DNA of 11,356 bases from Porphyrobacter sp. UBA7686 (GCA_002482865.1 DLGU01000095.1:4536-15891); one strand, 5' to 3'; shown: positions 1 through 6,388, counted from the stretch's first letter. Notes: generated by a model from the letters alone, not told the origin. Translations and numbers: made by a program.

Positions 1-141
1 CGCGTGATGTTCGGCGACCCAGAAGCGGTCGCACCCCAAGGCTTCGGCGGCGCGGGCAAGCGCGGTGGTGTCGGCGAAGGCTTCTGAGAGCGTGCCGCCT
101 TCGCGCACCGGCACCAGATCGAGCACGGAAAATCGGGTCAT
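1..141 (-). CDS. LLM-class flavin-dependent oxidoreductase, N-terminal part (cut by left edge)
   Basis: Only the first 47 residues lie in the window. They read [16 protein letters not shown], then a helix rich in Ala, then [10 protein letters not shown]. This is the usual opening of bacterial luciferase-like, FMN-dependent monooxygenases of the YhbW type: strand 1 with LDLxPV, then [19 protein letters not shown], where the His pair lines the flavin site in the family. The substrate cannot be told from this part. The ATG at 141-139 overlaps the TGA of the upstream TPR gene in an ATGA junction, so translation is probably coupled and this is the third gene of a minus-strand operon. The catalytic and C-terminal regions lie beyond the left edge, so intactness cannot be judged. 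Confidence 0.85.
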   Translation of the reverse strand, partial: MTRFSVLDLVPVREGGTLSEAFADTTALARAAEALGCDRFWVAEHHA

Positions 142-998
142 GACGCGGGTTCCTTCTGCGGGGCGCCAGTCTCCCCTGCTTGCCCGAGCTGCGCAAGGTA
201 ATCCTTGGCTGTCACGGCGGCAGGACTTTCGGGCGCGAGAGCGAGCACGGATTGCCAGCTTGCCCGCGCGGCATCATCACGCCCGGCGAGAATAGCGATC
301 ACCCCGGCCTCAAGCCCGATGTCAGGATCACCCGGAGTGAGCAGGGCGGCGCGTTCAATCGCAGTCTGCGCCTCGGGAAGCCGATCGAGCCGGCGGAGCA
401 AGGTGGCTTTCAGCAGCCAGCCCTCGGCCCGTTCCGGCGCAAGCGTGGTGGCCGCTTCCAAGGCGCCAAGCGCATCTTCGCCGCGCGACAGGGCCACCAG
501 CGCGCGGGCACGGTCGGTCGCCGCGATGGCTTCAAGCGGGGCGAAACCGGCGGTGCGGGCATCAGCCTCGGCTTCGGTCAGCAGGGTGAGCGCGGCTTCG
601 GCATCCCCGCCCACCAGAGCGGCATTCCCGGCCAGCGCGGCAAAGCGCGCGCGGGTGCGGGTCTCGTCCGCAGGCGTTTCATCGCGCGCGGCGAGGAAAG
701 CGGTGCGCGCATCCTGCCACAGCCCCAGCTCGCTCGCAGCGGTGCCGAGGCAGTGATTGGCGAGCACGCGGTCCGGTCCCTTGGTCTCGCTCCGGCGGAT
801 CTGCGCCATGGTGTGTGCGCGCGCCGGGTCTTCCGCCAGCTGATCGAGGCAGGTCTGGAGCCATGCGCTGGTGGCATTGATATCGCCCTTCACCCCATCG
901 GCACGGGGCGGACGGTCGCGCACCAAGTCGTCACCCGCCATCCCTCCGGCCATAGGATTGGGGCCAACCTGAAGCAGCAGTGCGAGGAGCAGGGACAA
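138..998 (-). CDS. TPR-repeat protein with hydrophobic N-terminus, probable TTG start
   Basis: A 286-aa protein if translation begins at the TTG at 998-996. That start gives an N-terminal hydrophobic segment ([11 protein letters not shown]), which could be a short signal peptide or anchor. The TTG lies 5 nt after the stop of the upstream hydrolase. The first ATG (953-951) has no convincing ribosome site and would lose the hydrophobic segment. From about residue 80 to 265 the chain is a run of Ala/Leu-rich helix pairs of TPR type. Recognisable repeats lie near 81-110, 120-150, 157-190, 191-224 and 226-260, for example the one starting [23 protein letters not shown] arrays bind other proteins; no partner is identifiable. 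The C-terminus ([14 protein letters not shown]) is polar and probably disordered. The stop overlaps the start of the flavin oxidoreductase gene by 4 nt. The repeat assignment is firm; the start and any periplasmic location are inference. Confidence 0.8.
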   Translation of the reverse strand: MSLLLALLLQVGPNPMAGGMAGDDLVRDRPPRADGVKGDINATSAWLQTCLDQLAEDPARAHTMAQIRRSETKGPDRVLANHCLGTAASELGLWQDARTAFLAARDETPADETRTRARFAALAGNAALVGGDAEAALTLLTEAEADARTAGFAPLEAIAATDRARALVALSRGEDALGALEAATTLAPERAEGWLLKATLLRRLDRLPEAQTAIERAALLTPGDPDIGLEAGVIAILAGRDDAARASWQSVLALAPESPAAVTAKDYLAQLGQAGETGAPQKEPAS

Positions 999-1003
999 AG
1001 GAT

Positions 1004-1750
1004 CTATCCGTAAAATTCGGCCACGATGGCCTTGAGAGCGGCAATGTCGGCGGGGCGCGACAGGCGGTGGTCGCCGTCTTCTATCAGAGTCACCTGAACA
1101 TCGTCCGACCGCAGCGCCGCTTTCAGCTTGAGGCTGATCTCCCACGGCACCTCGGCGTCCGCCTTGCCGTGAAACAGCCGCACCGGGCAGGTGATGTCGA
1201 TGCCGCTCTCCAGCCGCAGGTGGCATTCGGCGTCGGCGAAGAACTTGGCATAAGTCGGCGTGGGTTCGGGGCCGTAGGGGTTGGGCTCGAAGATCGTCTC
1301 GCCCGCCGCCAGCGCCGCGCGCTGTTCCTCGGTATAACCCCAGCGGGTGAAATCCGGCGCGGGCGCGATACCGATCAGCCCGGCGAGGCGATGCTTCAGA
1401 TGCTCGGCCACCAGCAGCATCAGCCATCCGCCCATCGACGATCCGACCAGCAGCACCGGTCCGCGCGTGTAGCTTGCGACCAGCGCCAGCACCTCATCGC
1501 GCCAGCCGCTCAACATCCCTTCGGCAAAATCGCCGTCGCTCAACCCGCAGCCCGAATAGTCGAGCAGCAGGCAGGCCCGACCCTTTTCCTGCGCTTCGGC
1601 AAACAGCGCGGTCGCCTTGCTGCCGCTCATGTCGGACATGTAGCCCGGCAGGAACACCAGGCACGGCCCCACTCCATGCGTGTAGCGGAAGGCCACGCGG
1701 CGGCCATCATAGAGGGTGTGGTGCAGATGATCAGTCATGCGCGTAACCAT
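1004..1750 (-). CDS. alpha/beta hydrolase, ABHD10-like (putative serine esterase or thioesterase)
   Basis: A 248-aa soluble alpha/beta hydrolase with no signal peptide. The core reads in order: strand 3 and oxyanion loop VFLPGYMSDMSG (32-43), LLLDYSGCGLSDG (61-73), nucleophile elbow GSSMGG with Ser105, acid region FHGKADAEVPW with Asp198, and catalytic His228 in DGDHRLS. The GYMSDMSGSK, HGKxDxxVPW and DHRLS combination is that of the ABHD10 / palmitoyl-protein thioesterase-like family, whose known animal members act on acyl-cysteine or acyl-glucuronide substrates. The bacterial substrate is unknown. The start is ambiguous: ATG 1750 gives MVTRMTDH and ATG 1738 gives MTDH, and neither has a good ribosome site. 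It is the first gene of the minus-strand operon with the TPR and flavin oxidoreductase genes, and is divergent from phoD across 83 nt. Confidence 0.85.
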   Translation of the reverse strand: MVTRMTDHLHHTLYDGRRVAFRYTHGVGPCLVFLPGYMSDMSGSKATALFAEAQEKGRACLLLDYSGCGLSDGDFAEGMLSGWRDEVLALVASYTRGPVLLVGSSMGGWLMLLVAEHLKHRLAGLIGIAPAPDFTRWGYTEEQRAALAAGETIFEPNPYGPEPTPTYAKFFADAECHLRLESGIDITCPVRLFHGKADAEVPWEISLKLKAALRSDDVQVTLIEDGDHRLSRPADIAALKAIVAEFYG

Positions 1751-1833
1751 GCCTTGCTAGGCTGCGTAAAGGCAACCATTGTCGGCGTGCGACTGTCACA
1801 GCAGCGCAACGGGAGAGGATTACGCGACACGCC

Positions 1834-3498
1834 ATGTTCAAAACCGACTCTGCCGCTCAGCCGGCCCCCTCGTCCGCGGCTCTCACCCGCAGAAACCTGT
1901 TCACGCTTGCGGGGGCTTCCGCCGCATTGGCAGCGACCCCGCTCGCCGCGCGCAGCTTCGGCACCGGCTTCACGCACAATGTCGCCAGCGGGGAGCCTTC
2001 GGCGACCAGCGTGTTGCTGTGGACCCGCTACGTCGCCGAAGCGGAAACCGCGCTGACATGGCAGGTGAGCGCAACCGAGGACTTCGCCAAACCGGTTGCC
2101 GAGGGCAGCGTGGCAGCCTCCCCCGCGCGCGACTGGTGCGCCAAGGGCGTGGTGACGGGCCTGTCGCCGGATCGCTGGTATTTCTATCGCTTCCTCGCGC
2201 CTGATGGCGCCGCTTCGCCCGTGGGCCGTACCCGCACCCTGCCTGAAGGGCCGTCCGCGACATTCCGCCTCGCGGTGTTCTCCTGCTCCAACTTCGGGTT
2301 CGGCTGGTTCAACGCCTATGGCCACGCCGCTGAAGCGAATGACGCCGACCTCGCGGTGCATCTGGGCGATTACATCTACGAATATGCGGCGGGCACCTAT
2401 CCCGACACCGAGCAAGGCGTGGCCGAGCGGGTGCTGGCGCCCACCACAGAAATCGTCGCGCTCACCGATTACCGCCTGCGCTACGCCACCTACCGCGCCG
2501 ATCCCGATTGCCAGCGGCTGCATCAGGTGCTGCCGATGATCGCGGTATGGGACGATCATGAAAGCGCAAACGACGCCTATAAGGACGGCGCGCAAAACCA
2601 TCAGAGCGAGACCGAGGGCGATTGGGCCGCGCGCAAGGCCGCCGCCAAGCAGGCCTACCGCGAATGGATGCCGGTCTCCGACGCGCCCTATGCCGCCTAT
2701 CAGGTCGGCGATCTGGCGACGCTGTTCCGGCTCGACACCCGGCTGGAGGGGCGCGAGAAGCAGTTCAGCCTTGAAACCGTGCTGGCGGGCAAAACCGATC
2801 CGCAAGCCGCCATCGCCGCCCTCGACGCCTTCCGGACGGGCGAGTGGGCCAATCCCGAACGCCAGCTGCTCGGCGCGGCGCAGGATGCGTGGCTGGCAGA
2901 AGGCCTCGCCGCCTCCACCGCTAAAGGCACCGCGTGGCAGGTGCTGGTGCAGCAGGTGCTGATCGGCAATCTCAAAAGCCCGCAATCGCTTTACGCCCAG
3001 ATCGGCGACGGCTTGCCCGATTATGTCCGCCAGCGTCTCATCGCCGCCGCCATGGCGAGCAAGGCGGGCCTGCCGCTCAACATGGACGCGTGGGACGGCT
3101 ATCCCGCCGCGCGCGAACGGGTGTTCAAAGCCGCGCTGGCGGCGGACGCAAACCTCATTGTGCTGGCCGGCGACACCCACAACGGCTGGGCCTTCGACCT
3201 GACGCAGGACGGCGCGAAGGTCGGTGTCGAGCTGGGGGTCTGCTCGGTCAGCTCGCCCGGGTTCGAAAGTTACCTCAGCACCATCAAGCCTGATGTGCTG
3301 GCCGCTTCGCTGGTGGCGGAGAACGAACAGCTCAAATGGGCCGATACCGCGCAGCGCGGTTACATGGTGGTTGAGCTTACCCCCGCCCGCGCGACGACCG
3401 AATATCGCTTCAGCACCGGCGTGAAGCAGCGCTCGACAAAGCTCGCAGGCACGAGGCGGATCGTGACCGAGAAGGGCTCGGGCACGCTGACGGTCTAA
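1834..3498 (+). CDS. phoD: PhoD-family alkaline phosphatase / phosphodiesterase, Tat-exported
   Basis: A 554-aa protein. Residues 18-30 carry a twin-arginine signal (TRRNLFTLAG followed by an Ala-rich stretch ending near LAAR 40), so export of the folded enzyme by Tat is expected. An N-terminal Fn3-like PhoD domain (about 45-140, FTHNVASGEPSATSVLLWTR) precedes the metallophosphatase core. Core motifs visible are SCSNF (150-154), HLGDYIYE (176-183), VWDDHE (238-243), LDTRLEGREKQ (300-310), AGDTHNGW (445-452) and a SSPGFE loop near 473-478. These Asp/His positions ligate Fe and Ca in characterised PhoD. The enzyme class hydrolyses phosphate mono- and diesters in the periplasm, usually for phosphate scavenging. 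A purine-rich GGGAGAGG (1811-1818) lies 15 nt before the ATG, a longer gap than usual, but no in-frame start lies nearer. Length and motifs appear intact. Confidence 0.95.
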   Translation: MFKTDSAAQPAPSSAALTRRNLFTLAGASAALAATPLAARSFGTGFTHNVASGEPSATSVLLWTRYVAEAETALTWQVSATEDFAKPVAEGSVAASPARDWCAKGVVTGLSPDRWYFYRFLAPDGAASPVGRTRTLPEGPSATFRLAVFSCSNFGFGWFNAYGHAAEANDADLAVHLGDYIYEYAAGTYPDTEQGVAERVLAPTTEIVALTDYRLRYATYRADPDCQRLHQVLPMIAVWDDHESANDAYKDGAQNHQSETEGDWAARKAAAKQAYREWMPVSDAPYAAYQVGDLATLFRLDTRLEGREKQFSLETVLAGKTDPQAAIAALDAFRTGEWANPERQLLGAAQDAWLAEGLAASTAKGTAWQVLVQQVLIGNLKSPQSLYAQIGDGLPDYVRQRLIAAAMASKAGLPLNMDAWDGYPAARERVFKAALAADANLIVLAGDTHNGWAFDLTQDGAKVGVELGVCSVSSPGFESYLSTIKPDVLAASLVAENEQLKWADTAQRGYMVVELTPARATTEYRFSTGVKQRSTKLAGTRRIVTEKGSGTLTV

Positions 3499-3583
3499 AG
3501 GTCCGCCTAGGGCCCGGCCCCGCGACCGCTCGTTAAGTTTTCTCCGCTATTTTCGCGCCTGATCCAACGCGGAGGGTGCATGC

Positions 3584-4231
3584 ATGCGGATGTGGATGAT
3601 GGCGGGCGCCGCAACAGTGGCTGGCGGCGGTGCATGGCTGGGCGGCGCGTTTGATCGCGGCGAATACTACCCCATGGCTCCCACAGCCGTCGAAGCGCGG
3701 CTGGCCGGGCTGCAGCTTGGCTCAGAGGCCGGTGATTTCAACGGTGAGAGCGACATCCGGCTGGTGCTGCGCAGCCGCGGCCCGGCCTTGCTGCGCTGGG
3801 ACATCATGGCAGGCGGCGACCGCTTGGCCGAAGTGCGCGCCAATCTCGCGCCCGAAAACGCCGGCACGCGCGTCGAAGTCGAATTCCAGTTCACCGACGG
3901 AGACACAATGGTGGGGATGGATGAAGACCCGCTGGTCAATGAAATGGCCCAGATCGCGATGAGCGAGAAGATCGACTCCGCGCTCGAAGGCCGCGCCTTC
4001 AATGTCGAGATGGTCCAGGCCAAGATGGCCGCTGCGGTCGCGTCCAATCCGCAAGGCCTCGTCACGATGCAGAAGACCCTACAAGACAATGTCGCCAACG
4101 AGCTTGAGAACATCGAACGCGACCGGATGTTCGACCCGGCTTATTCTCCCCCACCCAAGCCCGGCAAGCCTGTGGCGGCGCCCGATTTCAGCGAAACCCA
4201 TGCCGATGGCGGCTGGGGCAATAACAACTGA
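3584..4231 (+). CDS. uncharacterised protein with N-terminal hydrophobic segment
   Basis: A 215-aa protein I do not recognise. The start is well set: GGAGG at 3571-3575 lies 8 nt before the ATG at 3584. Residues 1-22 are Met/Ala/Gly-rich and hydrophobic (MRMWMMAGAATVAGGG), suggesting a signal sequence or anchor. Residues 35-120 look like a mixed beta domain (VEARLAGLQLG, DIRLVLRSRG, RVEVEFQFTDG), which resembles START/polyketide-cyclase-like folds only in general pattern. Residues 125-175 are helical with many Met and Ala. The tail from about 182 is Pro-rich (SPPPKPGKP) and ends in HADGGWGNNN. It lies 85 nt after phoD on the same strand, and is convergent with the exported hydrolase gene. Nothing ties its function to phoD. 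That it is a gene is well supported; export is inferred. Confidence 0.8.
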   Translation: MRMWMMAGAATVAGGGAWLGGAFDRGEYYPMAPTAVEARLAGLQLGSEAGDFNGESDIRLVLRSRGPALLRWDIMAGGDRLAEVRANLAPENAGTRVEVEFQFTDGDTMVGMDEDPLVNEMAQIAMSEKIDSALEGRAFNVEMVQAKMAAAVASNPQGLVTMQKTLQDNVANELENIERDRMFDPAYSPPPKPGKPVAAPDFSETHADGGWGNNN

Positions 4232-4257
4232 CGGCCCTCGCCCCGCTGGGTGTTATT
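4220..4257. repeat. 7-bp inverted repeat at convergent gene ends
   Basis: AATAACA (4220-4226) and TGTTATT (4251-4257) are perfect inverted copies with a 24-nt loop. They straddle the stop of the gene ending at 4231 and the stop of the minus-strand hydrolase at 4253. The arms are AT-only apart from one pair and no T-run follows on either strand, so a role as a two-way terminator is possible but weak. Confidence 0.3.
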
Positions 4258-5110
4258 CCGCCAGCCCTGCGCGCAACGCCGCTTCGAAAGCCGCAGGCTG
4301 ATCGAACATGATGAAGTGGAAACTGTCCTCGATATAGGTCAGCTTCACGCCCGGCAGCCCGGCATAGGCCGGGGCGAAAAGCGCCTCGACCCGGTCGCGC
4401 GGGGCATAATCGTTGGCGGCGGCGAGCACGGTGACGGGCACGGTGATCTCGCCCAGGCGCGGGCGCAAGTCGGTGGTCATCAAGGTGTGAAATGCGCCTG
4501 CAAAGCTCGCGCGGTCGCTGGCGAGTGACCACCCGACCACCTGCTCGTGAAAGCTCGTCTCGCGCACCAGCGATTGCACGCCTGCGCGCTGGCCAGCAGC
4601 AAAGGCCGCATCGTCCATCGCCAGCATCGAATCGCGGATGACGCCCGCTTGCCCGGCGGTGCGCTCGGGCGTGAGCGTGGCATCGAAAATCAGCGGATAG
4701 AACGGCAGCGCATCGACCACGACCACGCGGGAAATCCGGTCGGGGTGGTCAGCGGCCAGCATCAGGCCGAGGAATCCGCCGAGCGAATGGCCGGCATAGG
4801 CAGCGCGGGCGACCTTCTGGCAATCGAGATGGCGGATCACCTCCGCCTCGGTGCGGGCGACCAGCGTGGCCGGATCGCCCTCGGGTGCGCGTCCGGCAAA
4901 GCCTGCGACGTGGACGAGATGCACGCGGTAATCCTTGGCGAGACTTTCCTTTACCCCGTCCCACACGGCGGGCGACGAACCAAGACCGGGGACCAGCACC
5001 AGATCGGGGCCGGTGCCGGTCACTTCAAAGGGTGGGCAGGCATCCTGGGCTTGGGCGGCGGCGGCGGGGAGCATCAGCGCGGCGAGCGCAGCAAAGAAAG
5101 CGCGGGTCAT
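4253..5110 (-). CDS. exported alpha/beta hydrolase
   Basis: A 285-aa protein with a classic signal peptide (MTRAFFAALAALMLPAAAAQA, cleavage near residue 21-22), so probably periplasmic. The mature part is an alpha/beta hydrolase: oxyanion strand LVLVPGLGSSPAVWDGV (37-53), nucleophile elbow GHSLGG with Ser109, acid region LAAANDYAP with Asp234 and catalytic His265 in EDSFHF. A helical cap lies at about 140-210. Sequence type is that of small esterases, haloperoxidase-like or lactonase-like hydrolases; the substrate cannot be named. The ATG at 5110-5108 overlaps the stop of the XRE regulator gene (ATGA), making it the last gene of a four-gene operon. Its coupling to a small regulator and two membrane proteins is the unusual aspect. 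The triad is intact. Confidence 0.88.
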   Translation of the reverse strand: MTRAFFAALAALMLPAAAAQAQDACPPFEVTGTGPDLVLVPGLGSSPAVWDGVKESLAKDYRVHLVHVAGFAGRAPEGDPATLVARTEAEVIRHLDCQKVARAAYAGHSLGGFLGLMLAADHPDRISRVVVVDALPFYPLIFDATLTPERTAGQAGVIRDSMLAMDDAAFAAGQRAGVQSLVRETSFHEQVVGWSLASDRASFAGAFHTLMTTDLRPRLGEITVPVTVLAAANDYAPRDRVEALFAPAYAGLPGVKLTYIEDSFHFIMFDQPAAFEAALRAGLAE

Positions 5111-5310
5111 TCGGAATCTCCGTCTCTCAGGAAAATCGCCTCGATCGGCAGGCCGAAAAGGTCGGCGATGGTGAAGGCAAGCGGAAGCGAGGGATCATAA
5201 CGGCCGGTCTCGATGGCGTTGACGCTCTGGCGGCTGACGCCCAGCCGGTCGGCCAGATCCTGCTGGCTCCAGCTGCGTTCGGCCCGCAGCACCTTGAGGC
5301 GATTGTTCAT
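5107..5310 (-). CDS. small XRE-family helix-turn-helix transcriptional regulator
   Basis: A 67-aa Cro/C1-type regulator that is almost only the DNA-binding domain. The HTH spans about residues 16-35 (QQDLADRLGVSRQSVNAIE), followed by the ETGRYDPSLPLAFTIADLF segment typical of this short family and a final IFLRDGD. The start ATG at 5310-5308 is chosen because it sits in an ATGA overlap with the stop of the upstream membrane-protein gene and begins right at the MNNRLKVLRAERSWSQ domain opening; a longer in-frame reading has no recognisable extra domain. The next gene also starts by ATGA overlap. Family members of this size commonly pair with a small multi-helix membrane protein and repress their own operon. 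Here a candidate operator lies at the operon promoter near 6077-6090. Autoregulation is inference. Confidence 0.92.
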   Translation of the reverse strand: MNNRLKVLRAERSWSQQDLADRLGVSRQSVNAIETGRYDPSLPLAFTIADLFGLPIEAIFLRDGDSE

Positions 5311-5885
5311 TCGCCCCGCACCTTCATCCACAGCTGCGCGAGGCCAAGCCCGCCCGCCCAGACTGGAAGCACCCACCACGCCCAGATGTGCGGGACCAGT
5401 TCGAACATTTCCAGAAAGCCCCAGAAAATGCCGATGGCAAGAACCATGCCAAGGCTCATGATCGCGGCGCGTACCATGCGGTAACGCAGGTATTCGTCAG
5501 TCTCCTCGACCAGATAGCGGCCCATCGCCCAGATCATCGCGAAGGTTGGCAAGGTCGGCAGCAGCGCGATGACGAAGACCATCGTACTCGTGAGCTTGTA
5601 GCTGTTCCACACAGCAATCGCGATGCCGAGGCCGAGGACATAGCCGAAGGATGCGATCAGAAACCGCCGGTTGTAACGGATGATGACGGGGTTGGCGCAG
5701 TTCCGGCGCTCGCCCGCCCGCACCAGCGGGATCAGCAGCCCCATCGCGCCCAGGAACAGGATCATGGCGACCGGGGCTGGGATCGCGTCGGTCAGCTTGA
5801 GCACGACGATGATGGCGGACGAAGCCAGATAGTTTCCGGCCCAGAACCACGGGCTGCGCCCTGAAGGAGTTGTTGCCTTTTCCAT
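5307..5885 (-). CDS. multi-pass inner-membrane protein paired with XRE regulator
   Basis: A 192-aa hydrophobic protein with about six predicted membrane helices, near residues 14-30, 36-55, 75-95, 101-122, 138-158 and 165-186. The loops are charged, including RAGERRNCANPVIIRYNRR (56-74) and a polar EETDEYLRYRMVRA (127-140) just before helix 5. The D-E-Y/F-x-R element before a helix resembles a group of uncharacterised membrane proteins encoded beside small HTH regulators, but I cannot name the family. The ATG at 5885 is preferred over the GTG at 5894 because TAGGG lies about 10 nt upstream of it. The gene begins 2 nt after the stop of the small upstream membrane protein and its own stop overlaps the regulator start. 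A role in sensing or signalling to the regulator is speculation. Confidence 0.82.
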   Translation of the reverse strand: MEKATTPSGRSPWFWAGNYLASSAIIVVLKLTDAIPAPVAMILFLGAMGLLIPLVRAGERRNCANPVIIRYNRRFLIASFGYVLGLGIAIAVWNSYKLTSTMVFVIALLPTLPTFAMIWAMGRYLVEETDEYLRYRMVRAAIMSLGMVLAIGIFWGFLEMFELVPHIWAWWVLPVWAGGLGLAQLWMKVRGE

Positions 5886-5887
5886 GG

Positions 5888-6052
5888 TCAGCACGCCCTA
5901 CCGGCGCAGGCGTTACGGCGGCGTAGGACTAGTGGCACCACCGCCAGCGGGGCGTATTGGGCGACAGCCTCGGGGATCACATCAAACACGGCCAGCAGCG
6001 CGACGGCGATCAGGGCGGCACCGAGCAGCAAGGCTTCTTGTATAGGCGACAT
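5888..6052 (-). CDS. 54-aa small membrane protein, first gene of the XRE operon
   Basis: A 54-aa protein starting MSPIQEALLLGAALIAVALLA. It has one clear membrane helix (about 5-26), a second hydrophobic stretch (about 33-47) and a basic, Cys-containing tail (RRRNACAGRAC). The start is fixed by GGAG at 6062-6059, 6 nt before the ATG at 6052-6050; an ATG at 6070 lies upstream of that ribosome site and close to the predicted transcript start, so it is less likely. The stop is 2 nt from the start of the next membrane protein gene, suggesting coupled translation and perhaps a two-subunit membrane complex. No family is recognised. Confidence 0.7.
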   Translation of the reverse strand: MSPIQEALLLGAALIAVALLAVFDVIPEAVAQYAPLAVVPLVLRRRNACAGRAC

Positions 6053-6076
6053 GGAAAGCTCCTTTTGCATAATGGC

Positions 6077-6090
6077 AAGTGTACTTTACA
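6077..6090. promoter_or_regulatory. candidate operator overlapping the -10 region
   Basis: Two interleaved small palindromes cover the -10 region: AAGT-N2-ACTT (6077-6086) and TGTA-N3-TACA (6080-6090). Their position would let a bound protein block RNA polymerase. The 67-aa XRE regulator encoded in the same operon is the natural candidate. The arms are only 4 bp, so this is suggestive. Confidence 0.35.
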
Positions 6091-6112
6091 TATGAGTCGT
6101 CGATCGTGTCAA
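6083..6112 (-). promoter_or_regulatory. sigma-70-type promoter of the XRE operon
   Basis: On the minus strand a perfect -35 hexamer TTGACA lies at 6112-6107. A -10 candidate follows: TAAAGT at 6088-6083 (18-nt spacer) or TGTAAA at 6090-6085 (16-nt spacer). Transcription would start near 6076, giving a leader of about 24 nt before the ATG at 6052. The -35 match and position are strong; the exact -10 is uncertain. Confidence 0.6.
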
Positions 6113-6207
6113 GGACGCTTTCCATTGATGCGCCCAAAACCCCGGTTCACGGTGTGTTTCGTCAACTTGCGCGTGACTTATCGCAGTGGGAGGCCTATTT
6201 TCCGGCA

Positions 6208-6282
6208 ATGGCCATGCTGCCCACCACAACCCGCACCACAACGACCCGGACTACCATCCGGGGGCGGCGGCGCGCGGGTTAG
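6208..6282 (+). CDS. threonine-rich leader peptide of thrS (attenuator)
   Basis: A 24-codon frame, ATG 6208 to TAG 6280-6282, opening MAMLP. Residues 6-16 hold nine Thr and two Arg, read as ACC ACA ACC, CGC, ACC ACA ACG ACC, CGG, ACT ACC. All four threonine triplets are used, including the rarer ACA and ACT. The frame ends in a basic segment (IRGRRRAG) and lies 161 nt before the threonyl-tRNA synthetase start. GGGAGG at 6188-6193 is the likely ribosome site, though its 14-nt spacing is long. By analogy with known amino-acid leader peptides, a ribosome stalled on Thr codons when charged tRNA-Thr is low would alter folding of the following RNA and allow thrS transcription. The codon run is directly visible; the mechanism is inference. 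A competing His-rich reading in the next frame has no ribosome site. Confidence 0.6.
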   Translation: MAMLPTTTRTTTTRTTIRGRRRAG

Positions 6283-6313
6283 ACCTGACGCCTGCCGCCC
6301 GGCTCGGGGCGGC
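6245..6313 (+). promoter_or_regulatory. mutually exclusive hairpins of the thrS attenuator
   Basis: Three helices compete. Helix 1:2 pairs CCCGGA (6245-6250) with TCCGGG (6257-6262) inside the last Thr/Arg codons. Helix 2:3 pairs 6262-6270 with 6292-6300 (9 pairs including one G-U). Helix 3:4 pairs GCCGCCC (6294-6300) with GGGCGGC (6307-6313) over a 6-nt loop. The order and geometry match a classic pause / antiterminator / terminator arrangement, with the leader stop codon between segments 2 and 3. The weakness is the tract after helix 3:4 (GCGGTGTCTTTC), which lacks a proper T-run. The 1:2 and 2:3 helices share only position 6262 directly, so their exclusion would be partly steric. Confidence 0.45.
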
Positions 6314-6358
6314 GCGGTGTCTTTCCCGATCCGGTTACTCGCACAACACCGCTCTTCC

Positions 6359-6388
6359 GGTGCGCCTGCCTTTGCCCTAAGGCGCACC
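6359..6388 (+). promoter_or_regulatory. 8-bp hairpin in the thrS 5' leader
   Basis: GGTGCGCC (6359-6366) and GGCGCACC (6381-6388) form a perfect 8-bp stem with a 14-nt loop, between the leader peptide and thrS. It competes with a helix of CACCG (6347-6351) and CGGTG (6358-6362). That in turn competes with GCGGTGT (6314-6320) pairing to ACACCGC (6346-6352). No T-run follows, so it is more likely part of a folded leader than a simple terminator. Confidence 0.4.

Noticed and set aside
180..1013. A 277-codon plus-strand frame opposite the TPR gene, and the 358-codon frame at 980-2056
   Set aside because: Both are antisense to minus-strand genes with clear domain motifs, and their translations show no family signature.
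1793..1810. Possible PHO box upstream of phoD (CTGTCAC at 1793-1799)
   Set aside because: Only the first 7-bp half matches; the second half at the right spacing (GCGCAAC) agrees at about three of seven positions, so PhoB control is not supported by sequence.
1735..3180. A 481-codon open frame on the minus strand opposite phoD
   Set aside because: Low-complexity Gly/Arg/His-rich translation, antisense to an intact PhoD; a codon-bias shadow.
6155..6183. Possible thrS promoter with TTATCG as -10
   Set aside because: No acceptable -35 at 16-18 nt, and the implied transcript start would fall at the leader peptide ribosome site. The true promoter is probably further upstream but I cannot place it.
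6186..6380. A His/Asn-rich reading of the same stretch as the Thr leader (HHNPHHNDPDYH)
   Set aside because: It would start at a GTG with no ribosome site and lead into thrS, not a histidine gene. The Thr frame has a ribosome site and a matching downstream gene.
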